Below are positions 52,512 through 60,970 of a DNA stretch of 64,000 nucleotides, in pieces (position 1 is the stretch's first letter; every line of letters begins with the position of its first letter). A program made the position numbers and the translations under genes. The notes under the pieces are model-generated. The model was not told where the DNA came from. It made no database searches and saw only the letters and a list, made by a program, of their open reading frames with translations. The stretch is from Lacticaseibacillus absianus. Its GTDB lineage: Bacteria > Bacillota > Bacilli > Lactobacillales > Lactobacillaceae. The stretch is from the NCBI RefSeq assembly GCF_013407595.1, contig NZ_JABEKX010000004.1, positions 1 through 64,000 of the forward strand, in the 5' to 3' direction.

Positions 52512-52850
52512 ATGGCATATATTGAAAAGATCGCCCAGGCGCAAGTCCTGGACCTTAAGGCGCAGATCCCGCTAGACGAAGATCAGGTCAACAGCCGGAC
52601 CTTGGTCCAGCGGCCAGACCTCGGCATGACCCTGTTTTCGGTCGCGACTGACCAGGAGATCGGCGGCCATTCGGCGACCGGAGATGCGCTGGTCAACATC
52701 CTGAGCGGCGTGGCCGAAGTCAGGATCGAGGCGGCGACGTTCACCGTTCACGCAGGGGAGTCGATCGTGATCCCCGCTAACGCGCGCCATTCCCTGTACG
52801 CAGTCGAGGGCTTCCAGATGCTACTAGTCGTCGTTAAGCCGCAAGTCTGA
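52512..52850 (+). CDS. Small cupin protein 2
   Basis: A 112-residue cupin with EIGGHSATGDALVNILSGVAEV as motif 1 (one His) and HAGESIVIPANARHSLYA as motif 2, typical of small stand-alone cupins with sugar-isomerase, dioxygenase or sensor roles. GAGGAGGG at 52499-52506 serves ATG 52512, 11 bases after cupin 1. The two cupins are similar in length and order but not close copies. Confidence 0.82.
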   Translation: MAYIEKIAQAQVLDLKAQIPLDEDQVNSRTLVQRPDLGMTLFSVATDQEIGGHSATGDALVNILSGVAEVRIEAATFTVHAGESIVIPANARHSLYAVEGFQMLLVVVKPQV

Positions 52851-52861
52851 TACACTCGCCA

Positions 52862-52897
52862 AAAATGCCCGTCCAGCGATCGCTGGACGGGCATTTT
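52862..52897. terminator. Bidirectional terminator
   Basis: Seventeen-base perfect arms AAAATGCCCGTCCAGCG / CGCTGGACGGGCATTTT with a two-base loop, between the converging cupin and treP genes; A- and T-runs suit both directions. Confidence 0.95.
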
Positions 52898-52905
52898 GTG
52901 TGGGG

Positions 52906-54879
52906 CTACGCCTTGACGGCGACGACTTCCTCGCCGGCCTTGTGGGTCCCGGCCTTGAGGAGTTTGTATTCAGATACTTTTTCTGTGTTCGTGATCACGA
53001 CGACGATGTCGGTGTCTTTGCCGCTGGCCACGACTTGGTCGAGGTCCATGTCGGCGAGTAACGTCTCAGGGGTCACGTGATCGCCGGCTTCGACGTGGAC
53101 GGTGAACGGATCGCCGTGCAAGGCCACAGTGTCGAGTCCCATGTGCACCAGGATCTCCAGGCCGTTATCCATCTTGATCCCAATCGCATGCTTGGTTTCA
53201 AAGACGGACAGGACCGTGCCGACGACGGGTGAGTGGATCTGGCCGTCCGCAGGGTGAACGGCGAAGCCTTGGCCCATCATTTTAGTTGAAAAGACGGGGT
53301 CGTGCACCGCCTCGATCGGCATCACGTCACCGTTGACCGGGGCGTAGAGGTAATCGAAGTGCACTGAGGTGGTGTCAAGGGTCACCGCGTCAGGAGCTGC
53401 AACTGGCGCAGCAGGCTGAGCGTCTACGTCGGTCGCTGGCGCGGTGGCGGCAGCTTCATCAACGAATTCGACTTTGTTGAGGAACTTGACTTTCCGCAGG
53501 ACGAAGGTCAAGACGAACGGAACGGCGATCGCGATCAACATCCCGATGGCAAAGGCTGGGATGAATTGGCCGACGATGGAGAGGATCCCCGGTAGCCCAC
53601 CGACCCCGATGCTGTAGGCACGTACGCCCATGATGGTGACGAACATCCCGGCTAGCCCGGAGCCGATCATCGCGGCGACGAATGGGTAGACGTACTTCAG
53701 GTTGATCCCGAACATCGCGGGTTCGGTGACGCCGAGGTAAGCGGAAATGGTGGACGGCACGGAGATCTGCTCTTCCTTCTTGTTTCCGCGGTGCGCGATC
53801 GCGACAGCAAGGGTCGCGGAACCCTGGGCAATGTTCGACAGTGCGATCATCGGCCAGAGGTTCGTGCTCTTATAGGTGGAGATCAGTTGGGCGTCGATCG
53901 CCAGGGTGGTGTGGTGCAACCCAGTGATCACGACTGGTGCGTACAGGGCACCGAAGGCAAGCCCGAAGAGCCAGTTGAACTGGCTGGTCAACCCGGCGTT
54001 CACAGCAGCGGAGATCGCATCCCCGATCTTCCAGCCGATCGGGCCGAGGATCGTGTGTGCGGCCAGGATGGTCGGGATCAGCGAGAAGAATGGCACGAAG
54101 ATCATGGAGACGGATTGTGGGATGTATTTCCGGAAGAAGCGCTCGAGGTAGACGAGCATGAAGCCGGCTAGCATCGCTGGGATGACTTGTGCCTGGTAGC
54201 CGATCATGTTGACATGGGCAAACCCAAAGTCCCAAAACGGGATCTTGCTCGCTGGCGTGCTCGCGACCGCGTAAGCGTTGAGCAGTTGTGGGGAGACTAA
54301 TGTGATCCCCAAGACGATCCCGAGGATCTGCGTGGTCTTCATCTTCTTGGTGATGGACCAGGTGATCCCAACTGGGAGGAAGTGGAAGATCGCTTCACCA
54401 GGCAGCCAGAGGAAGGCGTTGACGCCGCTCCAGAACTGGGACTGCTGAACGATGGTGGAGCCGCCGAACTGCACGCCTTCCAAGATGTTGCGGAAGCCGA
54501 GGATCAGACCACCGACGATGATGGCAGGCAACAGCGGCGTGAAGATCTCAGCTAACGTGGCGATCGCTTTTTGGACCGGGTTCTGGTGGGCCTTCGCCGC
54601 GGCCTTGGCGTCTTCCTTCGAGCCGCCGACCATGCCGGCGACGTCCACGAAGTCATTATAAAAATCCGGGACTTCGTTCCCAATGATCACTTGGAACTGA
54701 CCGGCGTTGGTGAACATACCGCGAACGGACGGGATGTCCTCGATCGCTTTTTTGTTCGCCTTATCGTCGTCGTTCAACACGAAACGCATACGTGTGGCGC
54801 AGTGGGTAAAGCTAGAAATATTGGCGCTGCCCCCGATCTCGTCGAGCAGCTTTTTGGCGTCTGATTGGTACTTACCCAT
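52906..54879 (-). CDS. treP: Trehalose PTS IIBCA
   Basis: A 657-residue three-domain permease. IIB (1-90) carries the phosphocysteine in SSFTHCATRMRF; IIC (105-470) has FTPLLPAIIVGGLILGFRN and VITGLHHTTLAIDAQL; after a Pro/Ala linker, IIA (510-657) has the phosphohistidine in EILVHMGLDTVALHG. Genes for trehalose-6-phosphate phosphorylase, GntR regulator and beta-PGM lie divergent, so the substrate is trehalose. AAGGAGG precedes the ATG. Confidence 0.93.
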   Translation of the reverse strand: MGKYQSDAKKLLDEIGGSANISSFTHCATRMRFVLNDDDKANKKAIEDIPSVRGMFTNAGQFQVIIGNEVPDFYNDFVDVAGMVGGSKEDAKAAAKAHQNPVQKAIATLAEIFTPLLPAIIVGGLILGFRNILEGVQFGGSTIVQQSQFWSGVNAFLWLPGEAIFHFLPVGITWSITKKMKTTQILGIVLGITLVSPQLLNAYAVASTPASKIPFWDFGFAHVNMIGYQAQVIPAMLAGFMLVYLERFFRKYIPQSVSMIFVPFFSLIPTILAAHTILGPIGWKIGDAISAAVNAGLTSQFNWLFGLAFGALYAPVVITGLHHTTLAIDAQLISTYKSTNLWPMIALSNIAQGSATLAVAIAHRGNKKEEQISVPSTISAYLGVTEPAMFGINLKYVYPFVAAMIGSGLAGMFVTIMGVRAYSIGVGGLPGILSIVGQFIPAFAIGMLIAIAVPFVLTFVLRKVKFLNKVEFVDEAAATAPATDVDAQPAAPVAAPDAVTLDTTSVHFDYLYAPVNGDVMPIEAVHDPVFSTKMMGQGFAVHPADGQIHSPVVGTVLSVFETKHAIGIKMDNGLEILVHMGLDTVALHGDPFTVHVEAGDHVTPETLLADMDLDQVVASGKDTDIVVVITNTEKVSEYKLLKAGTHKAGEEVVAVKA

Positions 54880-54904
54880 GAGCGATTCCTCCTTAGTGGA
54901 TAAC

Positions 54905-54916
54905 TTGTATAGATGA
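54905..54916. promoter_or_regulatory. TreR-like operator at treP
   Basis: TTGTATAGATGA, in the leader of treP, resembling the TTGTATATACAA-type TreR site and the second copy at 55053. Confidence 0.6.
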
Positions 54917-55011
54917 GTTCGTAGGTTAAGCGTAACCCCTTACATTTCGAAATGCAAGTTTTTTGTCTCGAAATACAAATCCTTGATTTTGGGCATCGTG
55001 AGCGCTTTCTG

Positions 55012-55040
55012 TTTGCAAAACGGTGATGGCCTGTTATGAT
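55012..55040 (+). promoter_or_regulatory. Promoter of the trehalose-6-phosphate phosphorylase operon
   Basis: TTTGCA (55012-55017), 17-bp spacer, TATGAT (55035-55040). The second TreR-like site follows the start point. Confidence 0.65.
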
Positions 55041-55052
55041 GGGTTCATAAAC

Positions 55053-55064
55053 CTGTATAGACAA
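55053..55064. promoter_or_regulatory. TreR-like operator at the phosphorylase gene
   Basis: CTGTATAGACAA, just after the predicted start, sharing TGTATAGA with the treP-side site. Paired sites at divergent promoters fit TreR repression of both sides. Confidence 0.65.
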
Positions 55065-55079
55065 GAAGGGGTGCTGACG

Positions 55080-57701
55080 ATGACGAAAGTGTACTTCACC
55101 AAGCGCAACGACCAGGTGATGGTGGCAACGGCGACGGCGCAGGCCGAGTTTGGGCCGCTGAACGCCACAACGCTGGCGACGGCGTGCGCGTGGGCCGAGG
55201 CCCACGGCCCGCTGACCGGCGGGATCCTGGTCGATTATCCACCGGTTCAGGCCGATCTGGCCGTGCAGCAATTCATCGAAGAACGCCTGAACATCCCGGT
55301 CGTGGCGGGCACAGGTGATGAAGACGCAGCGCTCGCGGCGCGGGCACAGGAATTAGCGTGGACGATCGAGTACTGGGGTTATCAGCCAGGCAAGCCTGAA
55401 TACGCGGCGGAGTCACTCCTGACTGTGGGGAATGGCTTCATGGGGTTGCGTGGGACGCTGCCGGGGATGACGTGCAGTGATGACACGTATCCAGCGACTT
55501 ACTTGGCCGGGCTGTATGATGAGGCGGCGTCGCAGGTCGCTGGGGAACGCGTGGTCAACGAAGACTTCGTGAACGCCCCGGACGCCCAGGGGTTGCGTCT
55601 CGAAGTCGCTTCGGCGCACTTCACCTTTACGCCAGAGACGGTCCAGGACCTATACCGCCGATTGGATCTGCGCACTGGGGAGCTGACCGCCACCGCGACG
55701 ATCACGGTGGGCTTGACGCACTGGCAGGTCGTCTGGCGCAAAAGCGCGAGCCTGAGCGACTGGCACCGTTATGGGTTGCAGATGACCCTGACGCCGCTGG
55801 ACTACACCGGCCCGGTAACGATCACGGCCGGGATCGACGGTGACGTGGAGAACTACAACGTCGCGCGGTACCGCGATCTGAACCGGCGGCACATGCGAGT
55901 GGTCGCGCAGCGCGACGCAGACGGTCAGATCGCCCAGTGGGCGACCACGCGCCAGGCGGGGGATCAGGTCATGCAGACCGCTAGTCTGCGCGGGCCCTTC
56001 ACCGCTGCACCGACCGTGACACAGACGGCGACTGCGATCACGCAGCATGCGACGCTGACGGTCCAGGTCGGTCAGCCTGTTACCGTTGAGAAACTCGTCT
56101 ACGTCGCTCGCGTGCTGCCAGACGGGGATCCCGATGCCGCGTGGGCGGCGCCGGTGACCTTCACCTCTTACGCCGAGCAGCAGCAGGCCTCTGCAGCGGC
56201 GTGGGCTGAACTGTGGCCGACGATGGGCCTGATGGTGGGCGGCGACCTTTGGAGTCAAAAGCTGCTGAATCTTCACACTTACCACCTAGTGGTCTCGGCG
56301 AGCCCGCTGGCCAACCCGACGCTGGATGCGTCGGTGACGGCGCGCGGCCTGCACGGAGAGGCATACCGTGGTCACATTTTCTGGGATGAGCTGTTCGTCC
56401 TGCCGTTTTACATCACGCATTTTCCGGCCACGGCCAAGGCGCTCTTGATGTACCGCTACCGCCGGCTGACGGCCGCGATCACCGCTGCGGAAGCGGTGGG
56501 CGAGGCCGGGGCGATGTACCCGTGGCAATCCGGGCGCGACGGCAGCGAGCAGTCACAGCGCTTGCACTTGAACCCGTTGACCGGGGAGTGGGGAGAGGAC
56601 CACAGCCGCCTACAGCGGCACGTGAACCTTGCGATCGCCTACAATGTCTGGTCATACTGCCACGTCAGCGGTGATGAGGCATTCATGGTCGATCACGGGG
56701 CGGAGATGCTGCTCGCGATCGCCAAGTTCTGGGTGCACAAGGCCGAGCTCGACCCGGCCACGGGGCGCGAGACGATCCGTGGTGTGATGGGGCCGGATGA
56801 ATTTCACGAAGCCTATCCTGGTGCGACGACCGGCGGGATGCAGGACAACGCCTACACGAACGTGATGGTTGCTTGGCTGTTGGGCCAGCTGACCGATCTG
56901 CAGACTCAGCTGACCCCCACCCAGTATGCGGCTGCGGCGGCTAAGGCTGGCTTCACGGCGGCCGATCACACGCGGGCGATCGCGCTACAGCACCGCTTGC
57001 AGCTGACGATCGCGCCAGATGGTGTGATCGCGCAGTACGCTGGGTATTTTGACCTGAAGACGCTGGACCTGGACGCCTATCGCGCTAAGTACGGGGACAT
57101 TCACCGCATGGACCGGATCCTGGCGGCGGAAGGCCAAAGCGCGGATGACTACCAAGTCGCCAAGCAGGCGGACACGCTGATGCTGTTCTACGTGCTCGCC
57201 AAACCCCAGGTCGACGCCTTGCTCGCAGATCTGGGGTATCAGCTACCGACGGATTACGTCGCCCGCAACTTGCGCTACTACCTGGCGCGCACGGTGCACG
57301 GGTCGACGTTGTCGCGGGTGGTGCATGCGCATCTGGCTGAGCTGATCGGGGAGCGCGCGCTGGCCGACGAGTTGTATCAGGCTGCGCTGAGCTCGGATTA
57401 TCACGACATCCAAGGCGGGACCACCGCCGAGGGGATCCACGCTGGGGTGATGGGCGCCACGCTTTGGGTCGCACAAAGTGCCTTTGCCGGGTTAGACCTG
57501 ACTGGCGAGCAACCGGCGTTGGCCCCACGCCTACCGGATCGATGGCAGTCGCTGGGCTTCCAATTCACCTGGCGCGGGGTGGTCTTCCGGGTGCAGCTGA
57601 CCCCGACACAGCTGACAGTGAGCGCCGATCAGCCCGCTGAGTTGACCGTGAACGGGGAGCCCGTCACCGTCGGCCCGATCAGCCAGACCATCCCAGTCTG
57701 A
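55080..57701 (+). CDS. trePP: GH65 trehalose-6-phosphate phosphorylase
   Basis: An 873-residue GH65 phosphorylase. SLLTVGNGFMGLRGTLPG marks the start of the GH65 N-domain near residue 117, WDELFVLPFYITHFP lies near 435, and the general acid in GVMGPDEFHEAYPG near 575. It splits trehalose 6-phosphate with phosphate to glucose 6-phosphate and beta-glucose 1-phosphate, the latter used by PgmB downstream. About 100 N-terminal residues precede the conserved part, an extra region relative to maltose phosphorylase. ATG 55080 with AAGAAGGGG is used. Confidence 0.88.
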   Translation: MTKVYFTKRNDQVMVATATAQAEFGPLNATTLATACAWAEAHGPLTGGILVDYPPVQADLAVQQFIEERLNIPVVAGTGDEDAALAARAQELAWTIEYWGYQPGKPEYAAESLLTVGNGFMGLRGTLPGMTCSDDTYPATYLAGLYDEAASQVAGERVVNEDFVNAPDAQGLRLEVASAHFTFTPETVQDLYRRLDLRTGELTATATITVGLTHWQVVWRKSASLSDWHRYGLQMTLTPLDYTGPVTITAGIDGDVENYNVARYRDLNRRHMRVVAQRDADGQIAQWATTRQAGDQVMQTASLRGPFTAAPTVTQTATAITQHATLTVQVGQPVTVEKLVYVARVLPDGDPDAAWAAPVTFTSYAEQQQASAAAWAELWPTMGLMVGGDLWSQKLLNLHTYHLVVSASPLANPTLDASVTARGLHGEAYRGHIFWDELFVLPFYITHFPATAKALLMYRYRRLTAAITAAEAVGEAGAMYPWQSGRDGSEQSQRLHLNPLTGEWGEDHSRLQRHVNLAIAYNVWSYCHVSGDEAFMVDHGAEMLLAIAKFWVHKAELDPATGRETIRGVMGPDEFHEAYPGATTGGMQDNAYTNVMVAWLLGQLTDLQTQLTPTQYAAAAAKAGFTAADHTRAIALQHRLQLTIAPDGVIAQYAGYFDLKTLDLDAYRAKYGDIHRMDRILAAEGQSADDYQVAKQADTLMLFYVLAKPQVDALLADLGYQLPTDYVARNLRYYLARTVHGSTLSRVVHAHLAELIGERALADELYQAALSSDYHDIQGGTTAEGIHAGVMGATLWVAQSAFAGLDLTGEQPALAPRLPDRWQSLGFQFTWRGVVFRVQLTPTQLTVSADQPAELTVNGEPVTVGPISQTIPV

Positions 57702-57759
57702 CGCCATGAAAACCCTTGCGCGCCATGCTATAATGGCTGGGAACGAAAGGGGCACGCTG

Positions 57760-58476
57760 ATGAATAACAAGTTCAAGGAGATCGCCGCTGATCTCGAGCA
57801 GAAGATCCGCTCCGGGCAATACCCGCCGGAGACGCTGCTGCCAAGCGAACCACACCTGATGCGGCTGTACAACGTGTCGCGCGAGACCATTCGTAAGGCC
57901 CTAGGGGAGCTCCAAGTGCAGGGGCTGATCCAGAAAAAGCAGGGCAAAGGGTCGATCGTGATCGACCCGAATCGCTTTGCCTTTCCTGTCTCCGGGCTGA
58001 CCAGTTACCGTGAGTTGCAGCAGAACCTCGGCCTCAACAGTGAGACCGTGGTCCTGACGCTCGCTGAACAGCAAGCGCCCGCGGAACTGCAGACGCTGAC
58101 TCAGTGGCCAGCCGGCACCGACGTTTGGCACGTTGAACGCTTGCGCAAGGTCGACGGGCGCGGTGCGATCCTCGATATCGATGATTTTCGCGCCGACATC
58201 GTCCCACAGCTGACCAAGAAGATCGCGCAGGACTCAACGTATGCCTACATTGAGGGCAAGCTGAAGCTGGAGGTCGCCTACGCGCAAAAAGCGATCACCG
58301 TTGAGCCGGCAACGCGGCGCGACCGTGAGCTGCTCGACCTCGGACAGGAAAACAAGGTCGTGGTGATCCGCAGTCTGGTGTACCTCGAGGACAACACCTG
58401 CTTCCAATACACGCAGTCGCGCCACATCCTCGATAAGTTTCGGTTCGTCGACATTGCGCGGCGGCGGCACATCTAG
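57760..58476 (+). CDS. treR: GntR-family trehalose operon regulator
   Basis: A 238-residue HutC-type GntR regulator. The winged helix (LPSEPHLMRLYNVSRETIRKALGELQVQGLIQKKQGKGS, about 29-67) precedes a UTRA ligand domain (SYRELQQNLGLNSETVVL, ending YTQSRHILDKFRF). It probably binds trehalose 6-phosphate and represses the divergent tre promoters. GAAAGGGG precedes the ATG. A TATAAT at 57729-57734 with a weak -35 could give an internal promoter. Confidence 0.92.
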   Translation: MNNKFKEIAADLEQKIRSGQYPPETLLPSEPHLMRLYNVSRETIRKALGELQVQGLIQKKQGKGSIVIDPNRFAFPVSGLTSYRELQQNLGLNSETVVLTLAEQQAPAELQTLTQWPAGTDVWHVERLRKVDGRGAILDIDDFRADIVPQLTKKIAQDSTYAYIEGKLKLEVAYAQKAITVEPATRRDRELLDLGQENKVVVIRSLVYLEDNTCFQYTQSRHILDKFRFVDIARRRHI

Positions 58477-58506
58477 CGCGGGATCGGCGGCACCACAGGA
58501 GGAAAT

Positions 58507-59181
58507 ATGATCACTGGATATGTCTTCGACCTCGATGGGGTCATCACAGATACCGCCAAGTTTCATTACCAAGCCTGGGCGCAACTTGCGCAAGACAGGC
58601 TAGGCATCACCATCACCCCGGCGGTCAATGAGTTGCTCAAAGGGCGCTCGCGCATGGATTCGCTGCACGCGATCTTGCAGTTCGGCGGCCAAGAGGGCCG
58701 CTACACCGATGCCGAGCTGACCGCGTTGGCCGACGTCAAAAACGCGCAGTACCGCGAGCTGATCGAGACGATCACGCCAGCTGACTTGCTGCCAGGCATC
58801 CCGCAGTTGCTGGCCGACATCACGGCGCTCGGTGCGCCGATGGCGATCGCCTCGGCCTCCTTCAACGCACCGGCGATCATCGCCCGGTTGGGGCTGGGCG
58901 ACGTGCTGACACAGATCGTCGACCCCGGTAGCGTCGCGCACGGCAAACCGGCGCCGGACCTGTTCGAAGCGGCCGCGGCGATGATCGCATCACCGGCCGC
59001 CACGACCGTCGCCTTTGAAGACGCCAGCGCTGGCGTTGCGGCGATCCGGGCGGCAGGGATGTTCGCTGTCGGAATCGGGGCGGCTGACCTCTTGGCTGGA
59101 GCCGATCTGATCGTGCCGGACACCGCCGCCCTCACGCTTTCGCGGGTCCAAGCTGCCTTTGCCGCCGCACACGCGGGGTGA
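58507..59181 (+). CDS. pgmB: Beta-phosphoglucomutase
   Basis: A 224-residue HAD enzyme. Motif I FDLDGVITDTAKFHYQAW with the nucleophile and acid aspartates, the RMDSL cap contact near residue 55, IASASFNA motif II near 115, GKPAPDLF motif III near 145 and FEDASAGV motif IV near 170. It turns beta-glucose 1-phosphate from the phosphorylase into glucose 6-phosphate. AGGAGG precedes the ATG; last gene of the trehalose operon. Confidence 0.95.
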   Translation: MITGYVFDLDGVITDTAKFHYQAWAQLAQDRLGITITPAVNELLKGRSRMDSLHAILQFGGQEGRYTDAELTALADVKNAQYRELIETITPADLLPGIPQLLADITALGAPMAIASASFNAPAIIARLGLGDVLTQIVDPGSVAHGKPAPDLFEAAAAMIASPAATTVAFEDASAGVAAIRAAGMFAVGIGAADLLAGADLIVPDTAALTLSRVQAAFAAAHAG

Positions 59182-59259
59182 CGTGGGCGCCGTTGCGGGG
59201 GCGTACACAGAGGGCGCTGCGCCATAACCTCTGGTGGCACGACTACTCCAGAACGTTAC

Positions 59260-59418
59260 GTGCCATAACGCAACGCCCTTTCTAACGCATGTCTGCCTGT
59301 AACTCACTGCGTTCGAACGGGCAGCGCAAGTCGTATAAGAGCGCTCCCCTGCAAAACCTAAGTTCGGGTTTTTCAGGGGAGCGCTCTTATACTCTGGGCT
59401 AAAACCGCGTTATGGCAC
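59260..59418. repeat. Perfect 12-bp inverted repeats flanking palindromic copy C
   Basis: GTGCCATAACGC at 59260-59271 and GCGTTATGGCAC at 59407-59418 enclose 135 bases with the palindromic element. A shorter TGGCACG/CGTGCCA dyad lies at 59235-59265. This could be a MITE-like unit. Between 59182 and 59532 no gene is supported. Confidence 0.55.
59334..59404 (+). repeat. Dispersed palindromic element, copy C
   Basis: TATAAGAGCGCTCCCCTG (from 59334) pairs perfectly with CAGGGGAGCGCTCTTATA (to 59391); the loop keeps the family core AACCTAAGTTC and the 3' flank the tail TATACTCTGGGCTAAAA. The outer arms differ from copies A and B on both sides at once, so pairing is preserved. Confidence 0.8.
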
Positions 59419-59489
59419 AGCCACTTATTCGTGTGGTCAGAGCTGGGCACGTTTGGGGGGCCTGTTACTCGGCTAGAACAGGCGTGCAC

Positions 59490-59520
59490 AAAAATAGGGC
59501 CGTGACTGTTGTCACGGCCC
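59490..59520 (-). terminator. Terminator of the dipeptidase gene
   Basis: Stem GGGCCGTGAC / GTCACGGCCC (59498-59520), followed on the minus strand by TATTTTT. Confidence 0.9.
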
Positions 59521-59532
59521 CGAGGCACACGC

Positions 59533-60951
59533 TTAGTCGTGCAGGGTGAACTGCAACGCCATGCGCGGCGCAGCGAGCTCGACCATCTGGCCGAGCAACT
59601 TGTTGCTGTTCTTGAAGGCGATGTCGGCCATCTGCGCGTTGATCTGCGTCAAGTAGGCCGGCAGATCGGGCTGGGCCGCACTGGCGGTATCGGCCTGACG
59701 CTGTAGGTAGCGGCATTCGGCGACAGTGTTTTCTTCGAAGACGTTCTCCTGGTCTTCGAATAAGGTGAAGTCGGTGTCACCGAAGACAGCCATCAGGTTG
59801 GATAGCCAGTACATCTTGGTCGGATCGAAGTCGCCGGTCGTGTCGCGGTAGGTCGCCGGTGTGTCGGTGACATTGGCGTAGAACGGGATCACCGCGTTGA
59901 AAGTGTTCGGCCCGAATGCTAGCCAGTGTACCCCGGCGATGGCGGCCGGGACGTTGTTGCGGATCTGCAGGATGTGCAGCTCCTGGTTGCGGTTGATACC
60001 GATCGGTCGAAACTGCTTTTTTTCCTCAGGCGTGCCGAGGCTACCGTAGACGTCGTATGGTGTGTTCTGATAGTGCGAGGACAGCACGAGCTTGACGTCT
60101 TCGATCGAGATCTTGTGCGGGGTGCGGCAGATGAACGGGAGGTCTTGATCGATCGGGGTGGTGTCGAATTCGGGGTTGAAGAACTTTTGACCATACCACG
60201 CGCGCGGGTTGTTGTAGCGCGTGTCCTTGAACGAGGCCGACCCGAAGATGTGCCGTAGGTTGTAGCCGACCGGGTCGGGGTTGAGCTGGTTGTCTTCGAT
60301 CAGGGCCTTCAGGTCTGCGCTGCACAGGGTGTCGGCGGCGTCGAAGTCAAAATCGGTGATGTTGAAGCGGTTCGGGGCGATCACGTAGGCGTCGTCTGGG
60401 ATGCGCACGGCGGCCCAGTGGTGGCCAGCGATCGACTCGAAGTACCAGACCTCATCCTTATCGGCAAAGCAGATGCCGTTGGTCTCGTAGGTTCCATACT
60501 CGGTCAGCAAAGCGCCGAGGCGCGTCACGCCTTCGCGTGCAGAGTGGATGTAGGGGAGCACGATGGTCGGCATGTCTTCTTCACCGAGGCCGGCGGCGAC
60601 AAGCGGATCAATACCGAGGATCCGGCTATTGGTGGTGATCGTCTCGGTGGACGTCATCGCGACATTAGCGGCATTGATGCCAGCCGCGGCCCAGAGCCCA
60701 TGGTCATCCACTGCTTCCGGGGTAGCGGTATAACTCATCGGGTCGTCGGGCAGGTCAAGGTTGAAGCTGCTCAGCACGCTTTGGTAGTGCCGCGGCTGGT
60801 CAGCCGGCTTGACGAACACGAACTTCTGCGGGTGCAGCGGGGCGTTGCCGTCTTCGTTGCGCGCGATGATGGTGCTGCCATCGAGGCTGGCGTTCTTGCC
60901 GACTAGGATCGTGGTGCAGGAACCTTTAAGGCGTTGGGTCAAAATGGTCAT
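59533..60951 (-). CDS. pepD: C69-family dipeptidase
   Basis: A 472-residue Ntn-type cysteine dipeptidase of usual length. The nucleophile is probably the Cys at residue 12 (KGSCTTILVGKNASLDGST), exposed by loss of a short propeptide. ARNEDGNAPLHPQKF and GLWAAAGINAANVAMTSTET are typical of LAB PepD. It hydrolyses a range of dipeptides in the cytoplasm. AAAGAG precedes the ATG; a much longer frame overlaps the next gene and is rejected. Confidence 0.92.
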   Translation of the reverse strand: MTILTQRLKGSCTTILVGKNASLDGSTIIARNEDGNAPLHPQKFVFVKPADQPRHYQSVLSSFNLDLPDDPMSYTATPEAVDDHGLWAAAGINAANVAMTSTETITTNSRILGIDPLVAAGLGEEDMPTIVLPYIHSAREGVTRLGALLTEYGTYETNGICFADKDEVWYFESIAGHHWAAVRIPDDAYVIAPNRFNITDFDFDAADTLCSADLKALIEDNQLNPDPVGYNLRHIFGSASFKDTRYNNPRAWYGQKFFNPEFDTTPIDQDLPFICRTPHKISIEDVKLVLSSHYQNTPYDVYGSLGTPEEKKQFRPIGINRNQELHILQIRNNVPAAIAGVHWLAFGPNTFNAVIPFYANVTDTPATYRDTTGDFDPTKMYWLSNLMAVFGDTDFTLFEDQENVFEENTVAECRYLQRQADTASAAQPDLPAYLTQINAQMADIAFKNSNKLLGQMVELAAPRMALQFTLHD

Positions 60952-60970
60952 CTCTTTCTTGGTTGATAGT

